From: Plutella xylostella
Taxonomy: Eukaryota; Arthropoda; Insecta; Lepidoptera; Plutellidae
NCBI RefSeq assembly: GCF_932276165.1
Contig: NC_064008.1
Coordinates: 6,391,001 to 6,455,000 of the forward strand
DNA length: 64,000 bases
Reading direction: 5' to 3'
The translations under genes were made by a program, and so were the position numbers. The notes under the pieces were generated by a model. That model was not told where the DNA came from, did no database searches, and was given only the letters and a program-made list of their open reading frames with translations. The stretch's first letter is position 1, and each line of letters starts with the position of its first letter. This document shows, piece after piece, positions 55,648 to 64,000 of the stretch.

Positions 55648-55992
55648 TAGCGTCTAGTTCGTAGCGTGTAGTTCATAGCCCGTAGCTCTGAGCAGTGTAG
55701 CTCGTAGCAGCGTAGCTCGTAGCAGCGTAGCTCGTAGCATCGTAGCTCGTAGCATCGTAGCTCGTAGCACCGTAGCTCGTAGCACCGTAGCTCGTAGCAG
55801 TGTAGCTCGTAGCATCGTAGCCCGTAGCATCGTAGCCCGTAGCAGTGTAGCTCGAAGCAGCGTAGCTCGTAGCAGCGTAACTCGTAGCAGCGTAGCTCGT
55901 AGCAGCGTAGCTCGTAGCAGCGTAGCTTGTTGCAGCGTAGTTTGTAGTAGCGTAGATCGTAGCAGCATAGCTCGTAGCCTGTAACGCGTAGC
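55648..55992. repeat. 15-bp minisatellite, ~23 copies
   Basis: Tandem units of CGTAGCTCGTAGCAG with point variants, flanked by degraded units (TAGCGTCTAGTTCG at the left). Because 15 is a multiple of three, two frames on the minus strand stay open and would encode A-T-S-Y-A or L-L-R-A-T repeats. These are artefacts of the array. Confidence 0.9.
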
Positions 55993-56340
55993 AGTGTTTT
56001 CCCGCTATTAATTTTGTAGGCGTTAGAATAGAATATAATAGTATCATTTATTTGTGAAACATAGGTTTTACAGGTTGGTGGGCTTATATTAAGTACGCTA
56101 TGTTATGTCCTATAATTGACGTACAAATTTTAGTTTTTAAATATAGTCAATATTAAAGTGGACTGTGTCTATTTACAGCATGCATTGTTAAAATTTCACA
56201 CAAACAAAAATTTCTCCTTTAAAAAAAATAACAAAATCATTGGTAACATAGTTAAAAATTAAAATATGTCATAAATAATTCAAATCATACCATGTCAATT
56301 TTACAATTAATATAATAAATTCAATTAAAAACATAGCAGA
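55993..56340. other. AT-rich 3' flank of LINE B
   Basis: No gene. May include the 3' UTR of the minus-strand LINE B; no poly(A) boundary seen. Confidence 0.3.
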
Positions 56341-56593
56341 TTATAGGTAGTTATTCAAAATTATCATGAAGAAAATAATTGATATGGTAAAAATATCCTT
56401 TTACTAGATGATTAAAGAGTTGGTTTTTAAAAACAATAATGTCAGAATTTTTTATATTTGTTGGTATTTTATTATATATTTTTGGTGCCATATATAGTAC
56501 ACTTTTGCTCAATAAAGCAGTATTGCTTTGGTGTGCGCATAGCTTGTTCCTGTTCCGTAGATTTCAATCATGGATCTCATGTGCATGGACAAA
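56341..56593 (-). pseudogene. LINE B ORF2 C-terminal end (left of BEL insertion)
   Basis: The minus strand encodes S-V-L-Y-M-A-P-K-I-Y-N-K-I-P and F-K-N-Q-L-F-N-H-L, the closing residues of a CR1/Jockey-group ORF2. It continues from 59979-60660 across the BEL element. Confidence 0.65.
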
Positions 56594-56598
56594 ATGAT

Positions 56599-56761
56599 TT
56601 TTACTGAGGCTGCTGATAGCTTTATCGAGGATTTAGGGAATTAATATACAGCTATAAATCTAAAGGCGTTTTATTGTTCATAAGCAAAATTTGACAAGTA
56701 TGTATGTGACATAATAATTTTCTTCTTAAACTGTGCCTCAAAATAAGGCGCGTCGTTAATA
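56599..56761 (-). repeat. BEL/Pao 3' LTR (163 bp)
   Basis: Aligns base for base with 59811-59973 apart from two substitutions in the T/A-rich segment near 56715-56725. Contains AATAAAACGCC on the minus strand as polyadenylation signal. Confidence 0.9.
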
Positions 56762-56763
56762 TG

Positions 56764-56773
56764 CTTCCCCCCT
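56764..56773 (-). promoter_or_regulatory. Polypurine tract of BEL element
   Basis: The minus strand reads AGGGGGGAAG two bases before the 3' LTR. Confidence 0.75.
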
Positions 56774-56825
56774 GGGGTGTGTGGGCGGCGGCGGCGGCGG
56801 CGCGGCGAGCTGCTGAACCGGGACA

Positions 56826-56960
56826 TCAGTGCCAGCTTCACCCGGCGGCAGCGCGGGACCCACGGTTGTATCCTCAGGTGCGGGCCCCGATCAGTGCCGG
56901 GCTCAGCCGGCGGGCGCGCGGGACCTACGGTTGTTACATCATGTGCAGGCCCCGTGCTTG
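56826..56960 (-). repeat. GC-rich 65-bp tandem duplication in BEL 3' region
   Basis: GCGCGGGACCCACGGTTGT (about 56851) and GCGCGGGACCTACGGTTGT (about 56916) sit 65 bp apart on the plus strand, with related 'CAGTGCC' lead-ins. Also present is (GCG)n at 56788-56802. Not part of the gag-PR frame. Confidence 0.7.
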
Positions 56961-57008
56961 CCCGGTTCTCGCTCTCTGTGCTGACCGCCTCTCCATGTGT
57001 TGCTCCCA

Positions 57009-59765
57009 CTAGGTCGTGCTTGTCTTAGTACCTATTAATGTTTCAGCTTTTTCTATCGTGGTGGCATCAATTGTCACGACTTTTCCTCTCATCTTGTCTA
57101 TAGATACTAGTACCGCCGCAGTTACACGTAGAAATCTTGTCCACGATGAGAAGCGCTTCGGATCAGGGATGCTAGCTTTCGCCGTAGAATTTACTATAGT
57201 CGCAGTTACGGCGGCTCTCTTGAGCTCAACATCGTCATCTGTCGCTGGAGTTTTCATGAACTTATCGTCTGGCCATTTGTCAAACAGGTGTTTTATTCTC
57301 TCTCTATACAGTTCTTGGAAATCCAGGTTCATGCGCATCTTCTTCTCCACGCTTCGCAGCCGAGTAATCGCCGTGCGGTACGAGTTATTAATCTTCACCT
57401 CGTTGTCTTTCCACGGTATACCGACTTCCCAATGATCTCCCACCTGTATCGACGTCTTTTCTAATATCTCTGAACACTGTCGAGGCTTGACGCTGCCACC
57501 GACACCTGGACCATCGAGTGTGAATGAATGCCTTATGAGATCGTTTAATTCCGATAGGCTGCGTTCCCTTTCGCTATCGTGGTGTGACAGGTACATTGTG
57601 CGAGCTTCAGTTATTCCGTGTGGTCGCTGTTTGCTATTCGCTTTACCGTGGAGAGACCATCCAAGAACGGTGCGAGTGGCGTTAGGGCTACCTTCAATAA
57701 TTTCTAACGGCATAAGAATATGGTAGTTATCTTGCCCGATTATCATTGACGGCTTCATGGGTCTTGAGCACAACTCATTTTCAATATTCGACAGGTGATC
57801 GTAGCGTCCATATTCTGTATATTGGCTTGGGAGCTCGATATCTTTCATAGTGCGAGCTACTACCTTGTATCGGTCCGCATCTCCGTTAGATATCTCGAAG
57901 TCCAATATCTGTGTCTCACACATCAGTTCAGTGCTGTCCCAAGCTCCCTTCACTCTCAATGACTCGTTGCGGCCTCGTAATCCAACTTTAGTGGCTATCT
58001 TCTCGTCTATTATAGTGATGGTGGATCCGTCGTCAAGTAACGCATCAGTTACGACGTCACCATTTGGGCCATGAATTTTAATGCGGACATATTTTAAAAG
58101 AACTTCGGCTGCGGTCGATGAATTTGAGGCTGACACGTTCGCTACACAATCTGTTTTGCCATTTTCGATGCTGTTATCATCTTCGATGTTGTTATCATCT
58201 TCGATGTTGTTATCCTTACTGCTTAGGCTATAAATAGGTTTAGCGGTTGGAAAATGAAGTATCTGGTGGTGCGGCTTTCCACAGTTCTCGACTTCGCACG
58301 ACGGGGCTGCACGAGTGTCTTTATCGTGTTCGCTTACTAGGCACTTCGGGCATAGACGGTTGCGACGTACGAAAGACCATCGATCCTTTCGGAGAGCGCG
58401 CTTGAATTTATAGCAGTCTACGATCATATGTTCTGAGCGTTTGTGGCAGAATCGGCACGTTCCAGCTTCTTTTGTCTGAGTGAGAACGGTGTATGGTCTA
58501 TGGGAATTACTCTGTGCGACTGGAGCTTCTGGTTTCTTGGCGAAAGTCTGTAATAGTGATATGCCAATGTCAGAGATCTTCCGTGCTTCGTTGTCTAAGA
58601 ATTCTGATAACTGTTCAAGTCTACTCATGTTTTGACATCTTGTCTTGTTTACATCGGCATAGTCGGCCCATCGGGTAAGCAAAACGCATGGCAGTTTGGA
58701 TAAGACAGCTGTTGTCAGTTCGGGATTTCTTAGATAGTCTTCTTGCATTATGGTCTTTGTAGCGACTACACAATTCCTTATTTTGATGGAAAAGGAAACA
58801 ATGTCGTTGTGATATGACAGTGACAGTGACGGGAGTTTTCTGAGTTGACTTACGATTCTCTGTATCATTATCTCTGGTCGACCAAAACGTAGTTGCAATG
58901 TTTCCATGATGCTTTCAGCCGATACATTTCCCATCAACAGTGCGGCAACGCATTCTTTCGCTTCGCCTATAAGGCATTTTCGTAGACGGCATACGTTCTC
59001 TGCGTTCGACAGGTTGCAGAGCTTGCTGGACTCTTCGTATGAATTTTTGAAATTAATCCACTCCATGGGGTCACCTTTGAACAACGGGAGCTCTTTAGAA
59101 GTCATGATGCGACTCATCAGTCTATCTGTTGTAGTAGAGTCTTGCTTCCTGTTGTTAAGAGCGAGTTCGTGTATGGCGTCGGCTAACTTTACCATGGCCA
59201 AGTCTTGGTTAGCTGCTCGTTTCATATGTTGGTCGTAATCTCGTGTAGCCGGGTCCTCGGGCATGTCGATGTCGGGACGGTGGTGTATCTCTGCGTGGTG
59301 GATAGTGTGGTCTAAGTGCCGCTCATCATGTGCCGCGCTGGCGCGACGAGTTGCCTGTTGCTGCGACACCCAGTCTTCCGTTCTCACCGCTGCTGATGAT
59401 ACGCTGGTCCCGGCACGCGAGCGGGTGGCCTCCTGTTCAACTTCAGCCATCTGTCGGTCGAGCTGCGCCTGCACGAGGTTGAGTTTGGCTTGGTCGATCT
59501 TGGCCCGATGCATAGCGTCGAGTTTGGCCTGTTCGAGGGCGGCTTGCTCCATGGCCAGGATTAGACGCGCCTTTTCCTCCGCAGCTTCGGTTTCCAGCCG
59601 TTTTCGGCGCGCCTCTACTGAGATCACTGACCTTCTGCTTGCCCTTGACGAGTTACATTGTTCGCTTACGGCTTGCGGGCTGTGTCGACGTCGAGGGTCA
59701 TCTTGTGACGTCGACTCCACATTCTGTAGCCTGCTTTCACTCTTCGCCTTCGACCGAGTGTACAT
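57009..59765 (-). CDS. BEL/Pao Gag-protease protein with RT, RNase H and integrase deleted
   Basis: 918 codons from the ATG at 59765. An upstream TTG in the same frame overlaps the primer site and is unlikely to be used. Alanine/glutamate-rich coiled coil at about 50-115. DUF1759-type Gag core at about 225-385 (LPLFKGDPMEW). Cys/His knuckles at about 437-505 (CRFCHKRSEHMIVDC and following). Aspartic protease at about 560-720 with active-site D-D-G (LLDDGST, about 577) in place of D-S/T-G. A triplicated N-I-E-D-D-N motif lies at about 520-535. At about residue 830 (57275) the text jumps from the lead into RT (YRERIKHLFDK) directly to the segment that normally follows RNase H (WPDDKFM, FSSWTRFLRVTAAVL). 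It stops before integrase. Gag could assemble particles; enzymes must come in trans. Confidence 0.85.
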   Translation of the reverse strand: MYTRSKAKSESRLQNVESTSQDDPRRRHSPQAVSEQCNSSRASRRSVISVEARRKRLETEAAEEKARLILAMEQAALEQAKLDAMHRAKIDQAKLNLVQAQLDRQMAEVEQEATRSRAGTSVSSAAVRTEDWVSQQQATRRASAAHDERHLDHTIHHAEIHHRPDIDMPEDPATRDYDQHMKRAANQDLAMVKLADAIHELALNNRKQDSTTTDRLMSRIMTSKELPLFKGDPMEWINFKNSYEESSKLCNLSNAENVCRLRKCLIGEAKECVAALLMGNVSAESIMETLQLRFGRPEIMIQRIVSQLRKLPSLSLSYHNDIVSFSIKIRNCVVATKTIMQEDYLRNPELTTAVLSKLPCVLLTRWADYADVNKTRCQNMSRLEQLSEFLDNEARKISDIGISLLQTFAKKPEAPVAQSNSHRPYTVLTQTKEAGTCRFCHKRSEHMIVDCYKFKRALRKDRWSFVRRNRLCPKCLVSEHDKDTRAAPSCEVENCGKPHHQILHFPTAKPIYSLSSKDNNIEDDNNIEDDNSIENGKTDCVANVSASNSSTAAEVLLKYVRIKIHGPNGDVVTDALLDDGSTITIIDEKIATKVGLRGRNESLRVKGAWDSTELMCETQILDFEISNGDADRYKVVARTMKDIELPSQYTEYGRYDHLSNIENELCSRPMKPSMIIGQDNYHILMPLEIIEGSPNATRTVLGWSLHGKANSKQRPHGITEARTMYLSHHDSERERSLSELNDLIRHSFTLDGPGVGGSVKPRQCSEILEKTSIQVGDHWEVGIPWKDNEVKINNSYRTAITRLRSVEKKMRMNLDFQELYRERIKHLFDKWPDDKFMKTPATDDDVELKRAAVTATIVNSTAKASIPDPKRFSSWTRFLRVTAAVLVSIDKMRGKVVTIDATTIEKAETLIGTKTSTT

Positions 59766-59795
59766 AATGTTTCCCTTGGCTCCTCTTACTTCGTT

Positions 59796-59809
59796 GGATC
59801 GAAGGACCA
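59796..59809 (-). promoter_or_regulatory. Primer-binding site of BEL element
   Basis: TGGTCCTTCGATCC starts one base after the 5' LTR, beginning with the TGG expected opposite a tRNA CCA end. I cannot assign the tRNA with certainty. Confidence 0.6.
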
Positions 59810-59810
59810 A

Positions 59811-59973
59811 TTTTACTGAGGCTGCTGATAGCTTTATCGAGGATTTAGGGAATTAATATACAGCTATAAATCTAAAGGCGTTTTATTGTTCATAAGCAAA
59901 ATTTGACAAGTATGTATGTGACATAATTATTTTTTTCTTAAACTGTGCCTCAAAATAAGGCGCGTCGTTAATA
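59811..59973 (-). repeat. BEL/Pao 5' LTR (163 bp)
   Basis: The right-hand LTR in plus-strand coordinates is 5' for the minus-strand element. Followed by the ATGAT duplication at 59974-59978. Confidence 0.9.
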
Positions 59974-59978
59974 ATGAT

Positions 59979-60660
59979 TTTCATTGTTTTTCACAAATAT
60001 GGCTACTTCATAGATGTAAAGCGATGGCAGAGTCAGTATTTTGTATTTTTTAAACAGTTGCTTACAGCTATCTGTAGTTTTTAAATTAAACATGGCTCTT
60101 ATACACCGTTTTTGTGCCTTAAATATTAATTCACGGTCAGTACAGTTGCCACAGAAAATTATACCATTCGTAGCTCTGATGCAACATACCCATGGTAAGC
60201 TGTTAAAAGGGAATCAGTTTTTACTACTTTGTTGAGTTTGAATAACATGTAGGCAAATTTACTAAGTTTTGTACAGATTTCTTGAGCTTGACTTTTCCAT
60301 GTAAGTTTGTTATCAATATGTAGTCCTAGGAATTTAGTCTCTGATACTTGTTCAATGTTTATGTTGTCCTATTTAATATTTAAGTCTGGACAGGCTACTC
60401 GTTGATGAAATTGCATTAATTTGGTTTTTTCAAGATTTGCTTTGAGGTTATTTGTTCTTAGCCATTCTATGATCTGTGATAGAGTGTTGTTTATATTTTT
60501 TTCTACCTTGAGGTACTCCATATACAACTTGACGGGCTTTTGATAAATATACCATTTCTGTTTTTGTCGAATGGCATATACTAGTTATTTCCGTGTATTG
60601 TTTGCGATCTTCTAAATATGATTTTAATAACTTTAGGGTATTTCCTCGTATACCATAAAG
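59979..60660 (-). pseudogene. LINE B reverse transcriptase remnant (right of BEL insertion)
   Basis: The minus strand from 60660 reads Y-G-I-R-G-N-T-L-K-L-L-K-S-Y-L then V-Y-G-V-P-Q-G (RT block 4). Immediately after, it continues with N-I-N-N-T-L-S-Q-I-I-E-W-L-R-T-N-N-L, so the YADD block is deleted. T-K-F-L-G-L-H-I-D-N-K-L-T-W and K-L-N-K-V-V follow. At least one further frameshift occurs at about 60160. CR1/Jockey-group. The BEL element splits it at 59974. Confidence 0.75.
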
Positions 60661-60789
60661 ATTAAATAAATAAAATAAAATAAATAATAAAAATAAAAAT
60701 TCTTTATTTCAGGTAATAAACCCATAGAGTTCCTAATTATTTACAGTGTGCCAAAATTATAATATAATAAATAATATTATATCATTATA

Positions 60790-61250
60790 TTTAATCCTCA
60801 TGGTTCCAAAGGCTTTTCTAGTGTAATTTACCCACAGATGCCCGGTATAAAGATTCTGGCAGTAAGCCTTAAAAAGGGTGATCTTCACATCCTCGGTGCA
60901 TCTGTGGAATCTACGACCAAGCATGTTCGCGCGGACACAGTGTGCCCTTCGCTCTCTCTCTCAATATCCGCATCGTCCCGGAGGTCCTCAGCTAAGATGT
61001 GGCCCAAGTACTTAAAGCGGCGCACAACCTTCACTGGTGTACCATTCAGCGTTACTTAAGGAACCCTCTCCGGACCCCTCCCAGCCCTAAAGACCATCAT
61101 TTCGGTTTTTGCTGTATTGTATTTCAGCCCATGAGCATTAGCATAATGCTCACAGACCGAAATCAATTTACACAGACCGTTGATCGAGGGGCTGAGAAGA
61201 ACCATGTCGTCAGCATAGCTAAGGTTGTTTACACAAACATCCAACCTTGG
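60790..61250 (-). pseudogene. LINE C ORF2, 3' part in shifted frames
   Basis: YADD lies at about 61207-61218 in the frame 61056-61253 (V-N-N-L-S-Y-A-D-D-M-V-L-L). A further frame reads F-K-Y-L-G-H-I-L-A-E-D-L and D-I-E-R-E-R-R-A (about 61015-60930), then I-T-L-F-K-A-Y-C-Q-N-L-Y in a third. Order and content fit an RT thumb and C-terminal region. Confidence 0.7.
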
Positions 61251-63366
61251 CACCCCTCAGCTCCCCGATCAAATTGTTGACGTAGAGATTGAAGAGGTCC
61301 GGAGAGGTGAGCCCTCCCTGGCGTACTCCGCATTCCAACCTATACTCGCTGGAAGTCGCGTCGCCCCGACGAACACAATTAGTTTGCCCTCCGTACCAGT
61401 ACCGCAACAGACGCACCACTTCTTTAGGAACATCGGTTTTAAGCAGTTTGTCCCAGAGAATCTCATAATTGACCAGGTCAAATGCTTTGCTAAGGTCGAG
61501 AAAACAAGCATAAACCGATGTTTCTCTGCTAACATAGTGGTTGACCGAGTGTTTTAGCGTCATTATAGCTGCGTCTGTCGAGAGACCGGCACGGAAGCCA
61601 AACTGAGCGTCATCAATGTTCAGCTTCCCCACCAGCTCCGGCTGCAGCAGCCGCTCCAGCACCTTGCCGAGCACAGTACCCAGTGAGATAGGTCGGTAGT
61701 TGCCGGCAGATGCAAGATCACCCGTCTTGTTCTTTACCACCGGGATCACCACAGTGCGCATGAGATCACGAGGCAGATAACTGTACTTCATGCACATGTT
61801 GTAGAAGATGCTGAGTCGGCGGCAGAGTTTCTCACCTGCATACATTAGGTGCTTGATACTCAAGCTATCGAACTCCGGCGACTTCCCGCGTCTCATCCTT
61901 CTTATGACATGTGCCACCTCGTCAGCTGTGAACTTAATAGGTTTTACGCCCGAGCTATCATTGACCGTCGTGATCCCATGCCCACCTTCGACAGACTGTG
62001 GGCTGATCTTGAATCTGCCAGCAAACATCTCAGCGATATCCACCGGCCGCTGATAACCCTCGACCGATACTGGCAGCCCCCTCTTGTGGTTTAACTTTTT
62101 AACCGAACTCCAAGATTTTACAAAATTATTATCTTTTTTATGTAACGCCAAAATGTTTGCTTTAATATTTTCTTCATTATGCTGACACCATCTAAGTTTG
62201 TTTTTAAATTTCTTATGGCTTTCGAACATACTATTGTACAATTGCCCCGAGAGGGGTCTGCCAGCAAGTACCCAACACTGAAAATGCAACCTTGCCTCTT
62301 TTTGTACCTCCTGCACATGAAAGTTCCACGCGATGATCTTTTTCCGTCTCTGTGCACCTGAGCCCTGATCGGAACTTAAAATAGCAGCCGATTGTAATAC
62401 ATTAATAATACCTGAGTAAAATAAGTCAATCGAATCACAATGATCCTTATAGCTACTACAATCGTTTCCATTCATACAGTTTGTACAATTCATTAAAATA
62501 TTAAAATCATTATTAAAATCACTATTAAATAGGTCGCCACAGTGTTTAAAATATCGCTCGATCTGACAAATGTCTCTCACACCCCATTTAATACGCCTAT
62601 TGAAGGACATATCGGTCACAGCGCTTCGCTTAATCGGCACAATATCCAAAGCTGCTTCTAAACACAGTGGTAAATGGTCGGACCACATTACGTCATACAT
62701 GACGTAAGGGGAGGTAACCGTACTCCAGGCCGCTTCAGTTGTTAAGCAGTGGTCCAACCACCTACGAGAACCGTTCGCATCACTCATGAATTTGTATGTA
62801 CTAGAGTCCATACCCAACATTGTAGTGTCTGCACATGTCCACTGTTGTTCCGCACAGAATTGCACCATTTCAGACCCAAAACAAGTCCCAGGGTGCGCGT
62901 TAAAGTCCCCTAACAAGAACGCAGCGGCCTCGTCGGCGCCCTCTATTATAGCACTTAATTCAGACAAATTACTCGTATTCGTGAAGTCTGGCAAGTTATC
63001 GAGACAGTCCGTAGGCATGTAAATAGACATAACTATGAATGAAAACTGACTATCACAAATTTTCACTGCGACAATTCTATCATTATCTGTATTAATGATG
63101 CTAACACACGGGAATTTAGATTTCCTCCACAACACTGGCACTCCGCCATGAGGACGTCCTCGGAGCACCTTCGTGGTGTCCACAGACGATTTAGCGTATC
63201 CGCAGAAGTCCTCGTCGATCTCGTTGATAAAATCCAGCTCATATGGTAATAACCGGGTTTCCTGTACGGCTATTATATCATGATGCCTACAAAGTTCACG
63301 CATGTGTTGTACTGACCTTTTAATGTTCTTACAATTAAATGTAACAAATTTAACTTTTGAGCCGTA
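61219..63366 (-). pseudogene. LINE C ORF2: endonuclease and most of reverse transcriptase
   Basis: Open from 63366 to 61219. The first ATG (63303) lies inside the endonuclease; upstream codons (V-T-F-N-C-K-N) already belong to the domain, so the true start (ATG at 63374, two bases after the ORF1 stop) is now out of frame by an indel. Endonuclease motifs: VQETRL, LLGDFNAHPG, SDHLPL. RT motifs: YRPISLGTVLGKVLERL, FGFRAGLSTD, FLDLSKAFDLVN, GVRQGGLTSP. The frame is lost near 61240 just before the YADD box. Not functional. Confidence 0.85.
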
Positions 63367-63376
63367 CTATCCATAA

Positions 63377-63868
63377 TTAGTTATGCTTAATTTCAACGTT
63401 AGCCGAGCGCTCCCTGAATCGCCTGTACTTGATGCCTTTCGGCCAGAAGTCCGTAGATAAAAACTTTGGTACTTTGTCGGATAAAACTATAATTTTAAAG
63501 GAATTAAAATTAGTTTTCGTATGCTGCTGTTGCAGTATGACGTCAACGCATTCTTCGCCCATTTCGCGAATATGCTCTCTTACGTTATCAATAGGCATAC
63601 TATTTTTTAATCATGATACATAGATTGCTGCTTGAGTATCTGCCACTTCTAACTTACTACGAGTCAACGCTGCCGTCCCAATCATATTCCGTTTAGGCCG
63701 TTTCATGCACTCCACTAGTGTAAAGCTATCGTTGTGCTTATTACTAGCGGGCGGTTTTCGCTTGCGCGCGCGCCGGCAATAAGGCGATATCTCGGAACGA
63801 AGGCTTGAAGACCGGTTCGTGCGGCCGCACACATGTTTGCGCACTTGTACCGTTCGTGCAACTAGCAA
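63377..63868 (-). pseudogene. LINE C ORF1 C-terminal part, one nonsense codon
   Basis: Two pieces in the same frame, 63868-63611 and 63610-63377, are separated by a TGA (63611-63613) within Y-V-S-stop-L-K-N-S. Related ORF1 proteins usually have Y-V-S-R-L here, so a CGA-to-TGA change is likely. The rest has the S-F-K-I, F-W-P-K-G-I and Y-R-R-F-R-E pattern of CR1/L2-group ORF1 C-terminal domains, thought to bind the LINE RNA. The N-terminal part (above about 63770) looks shifted into another frame and continues past the window edge. Confidence 0.65.
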
Positions 63869-64000
63869 TGTTTTGCTCGTCGCGCGTAGGTATTACGAGC
63901 GGTGAAGCCACAGGATTGCTGCCAGTTTTATCCTGATGTTGAGGTTGCCGCTGATGCTGGCGAGGGGTCCGCCTGGGGGGTGATGTTGTGCAGCTGGCTG

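Larger units (their letters stand above)
56599..59973 (-). mobile_element. BEL/Pao retrotransposon derivative with gag-protease only
   Basis: Two 163-bp LTRs (56599-56761, 59811-59973) differ at two sites. ATGAT flanks the element (56594-56598, 59974-59978). On the minus strand it has LTR, primer site, gag-PR frame, polypurine tract, LTR: 3,375 bp in all. Autonomous BEL elements carry about 5 kb of coding sequence; here the reverse transcriptase, RNase H and integrase are gone. It is inserted in LINE B. The LTR ends are TATTAACG...AGTAAAA, not the usual TG...CA, so the boundary rests on the duplicated target and LTR alignment. Confidence 0.9.
60661..64000 (-). mobile_element. LINE C (two-ORF LINE, CR1/L2-like), runs off the window
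   Basis: 3' tail at 60661-60704 (minus strand AATAAAG then TTTTA-type repeats), ORF2 at 61056-63366, ORF1 at 63377-63868 and beyond. It directly abuts LINE B text at 60660, so it inserted into or truncated LINE B. Broken by frameshifts and one stop. Confidence 0.75.

Noticed and set aside
55648..55992. CRISPR array or repeat protein gene
   Set aside because: Units are contiguous 15-mers without spacers, the genome is eukaryotic, and the open frames follow from the period being a multiple of three.
59263..59856. 197-codon plus-strand frame antisense to the BEL gag
   Set aside because: Shadow of the minus-strand gag coding region; cysteine/serine-rich composition is what antisense of Ala/Arg/Glu codons gives.

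Overview
The window looks like a stretch of nuclear genome from a moth or butterfly (Lepidoptera) that is almost entirely transposable elements. Support for Lepidoptera: two Lep1-type Helitrons (14147-14355, 35770-35987), the interspersed repeat that opens with the 'GGGTTCCGTAGCC' motif and closes with 'CTCGCACTTGGCCGG' (2345-2922), tRNA-derived SINEs, a Mag-clade Ty3/Gypsy element with very short LTRs, and many hairpin MITEs. Base composition is AT-rich. I recognised no host protein-coding exon, no rRNA, no true tRNA gene and no CRISPR array. The long open frames all belong to retroelements.

Layout. 1-19 kb: short non-autonomous DNA elements and SINEs, including a 1.64-kb element with 496-bp inverted arms flanked by TA (1807-3450), two SINEs inserted inside inverted-repeat elements (10312-10576, 11254-11504) and several palindromic MITEs. 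19.6-28.1 kb: a full-length Gypsy/Mag retrotransposon with an uninterrupted 1368-codon gag-pol frame. Its 3' LTR is split by a 4,024-bp insertion that has TG...CA ends and a 4-bp target duplication. 28-43 kb: LINE 3' ends, MITEs (twin 120-bp hairpins, a hairpin nested in a TIR element, a 528-bp TIR element) and one more SINE. 42.3-46.7 kb: an RTE-like endonuclease fragment, a decayed Jockey-type reverse transcriptase and a SINE with a 13-bp target duplication. 48.5-52 kb: a CR1/Jockey-group LINE on the minus strand, nearly open but broken once by a 115-bp duplication-bounded insertion. 53-56 kb: repeats and a 15-bp minisatellite. 56.3-64 kb: three retroelements on the minus strand, stacked by insertion: an old LINE (B), a young BEL/Pao derivative carrying only gag and protease inserted into it, and a second LINE (C) with ORF1 and ORF2 abutting it and running off the right edge.

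How the parts relate. The nesting gives relative ages: LINE B before the BEL element; Gypsy before the 4-kb insertion; MITEs before the SINEs inside them. The Gypsy element (2 differences between 107-bp LTRs) and the BEL derivative (2 differences between 163-bp LTRs) are the youngest. The BEL derivative has lost RT, RNase H and integrase while gag-PR stayed open, so it would need enzymes from a relative. The most unusual objects are the 4-kb TG/CA insertion without a recognisable coding region, the gag-protease-only BEL element, and the 496-bp-arm inverted repeat.
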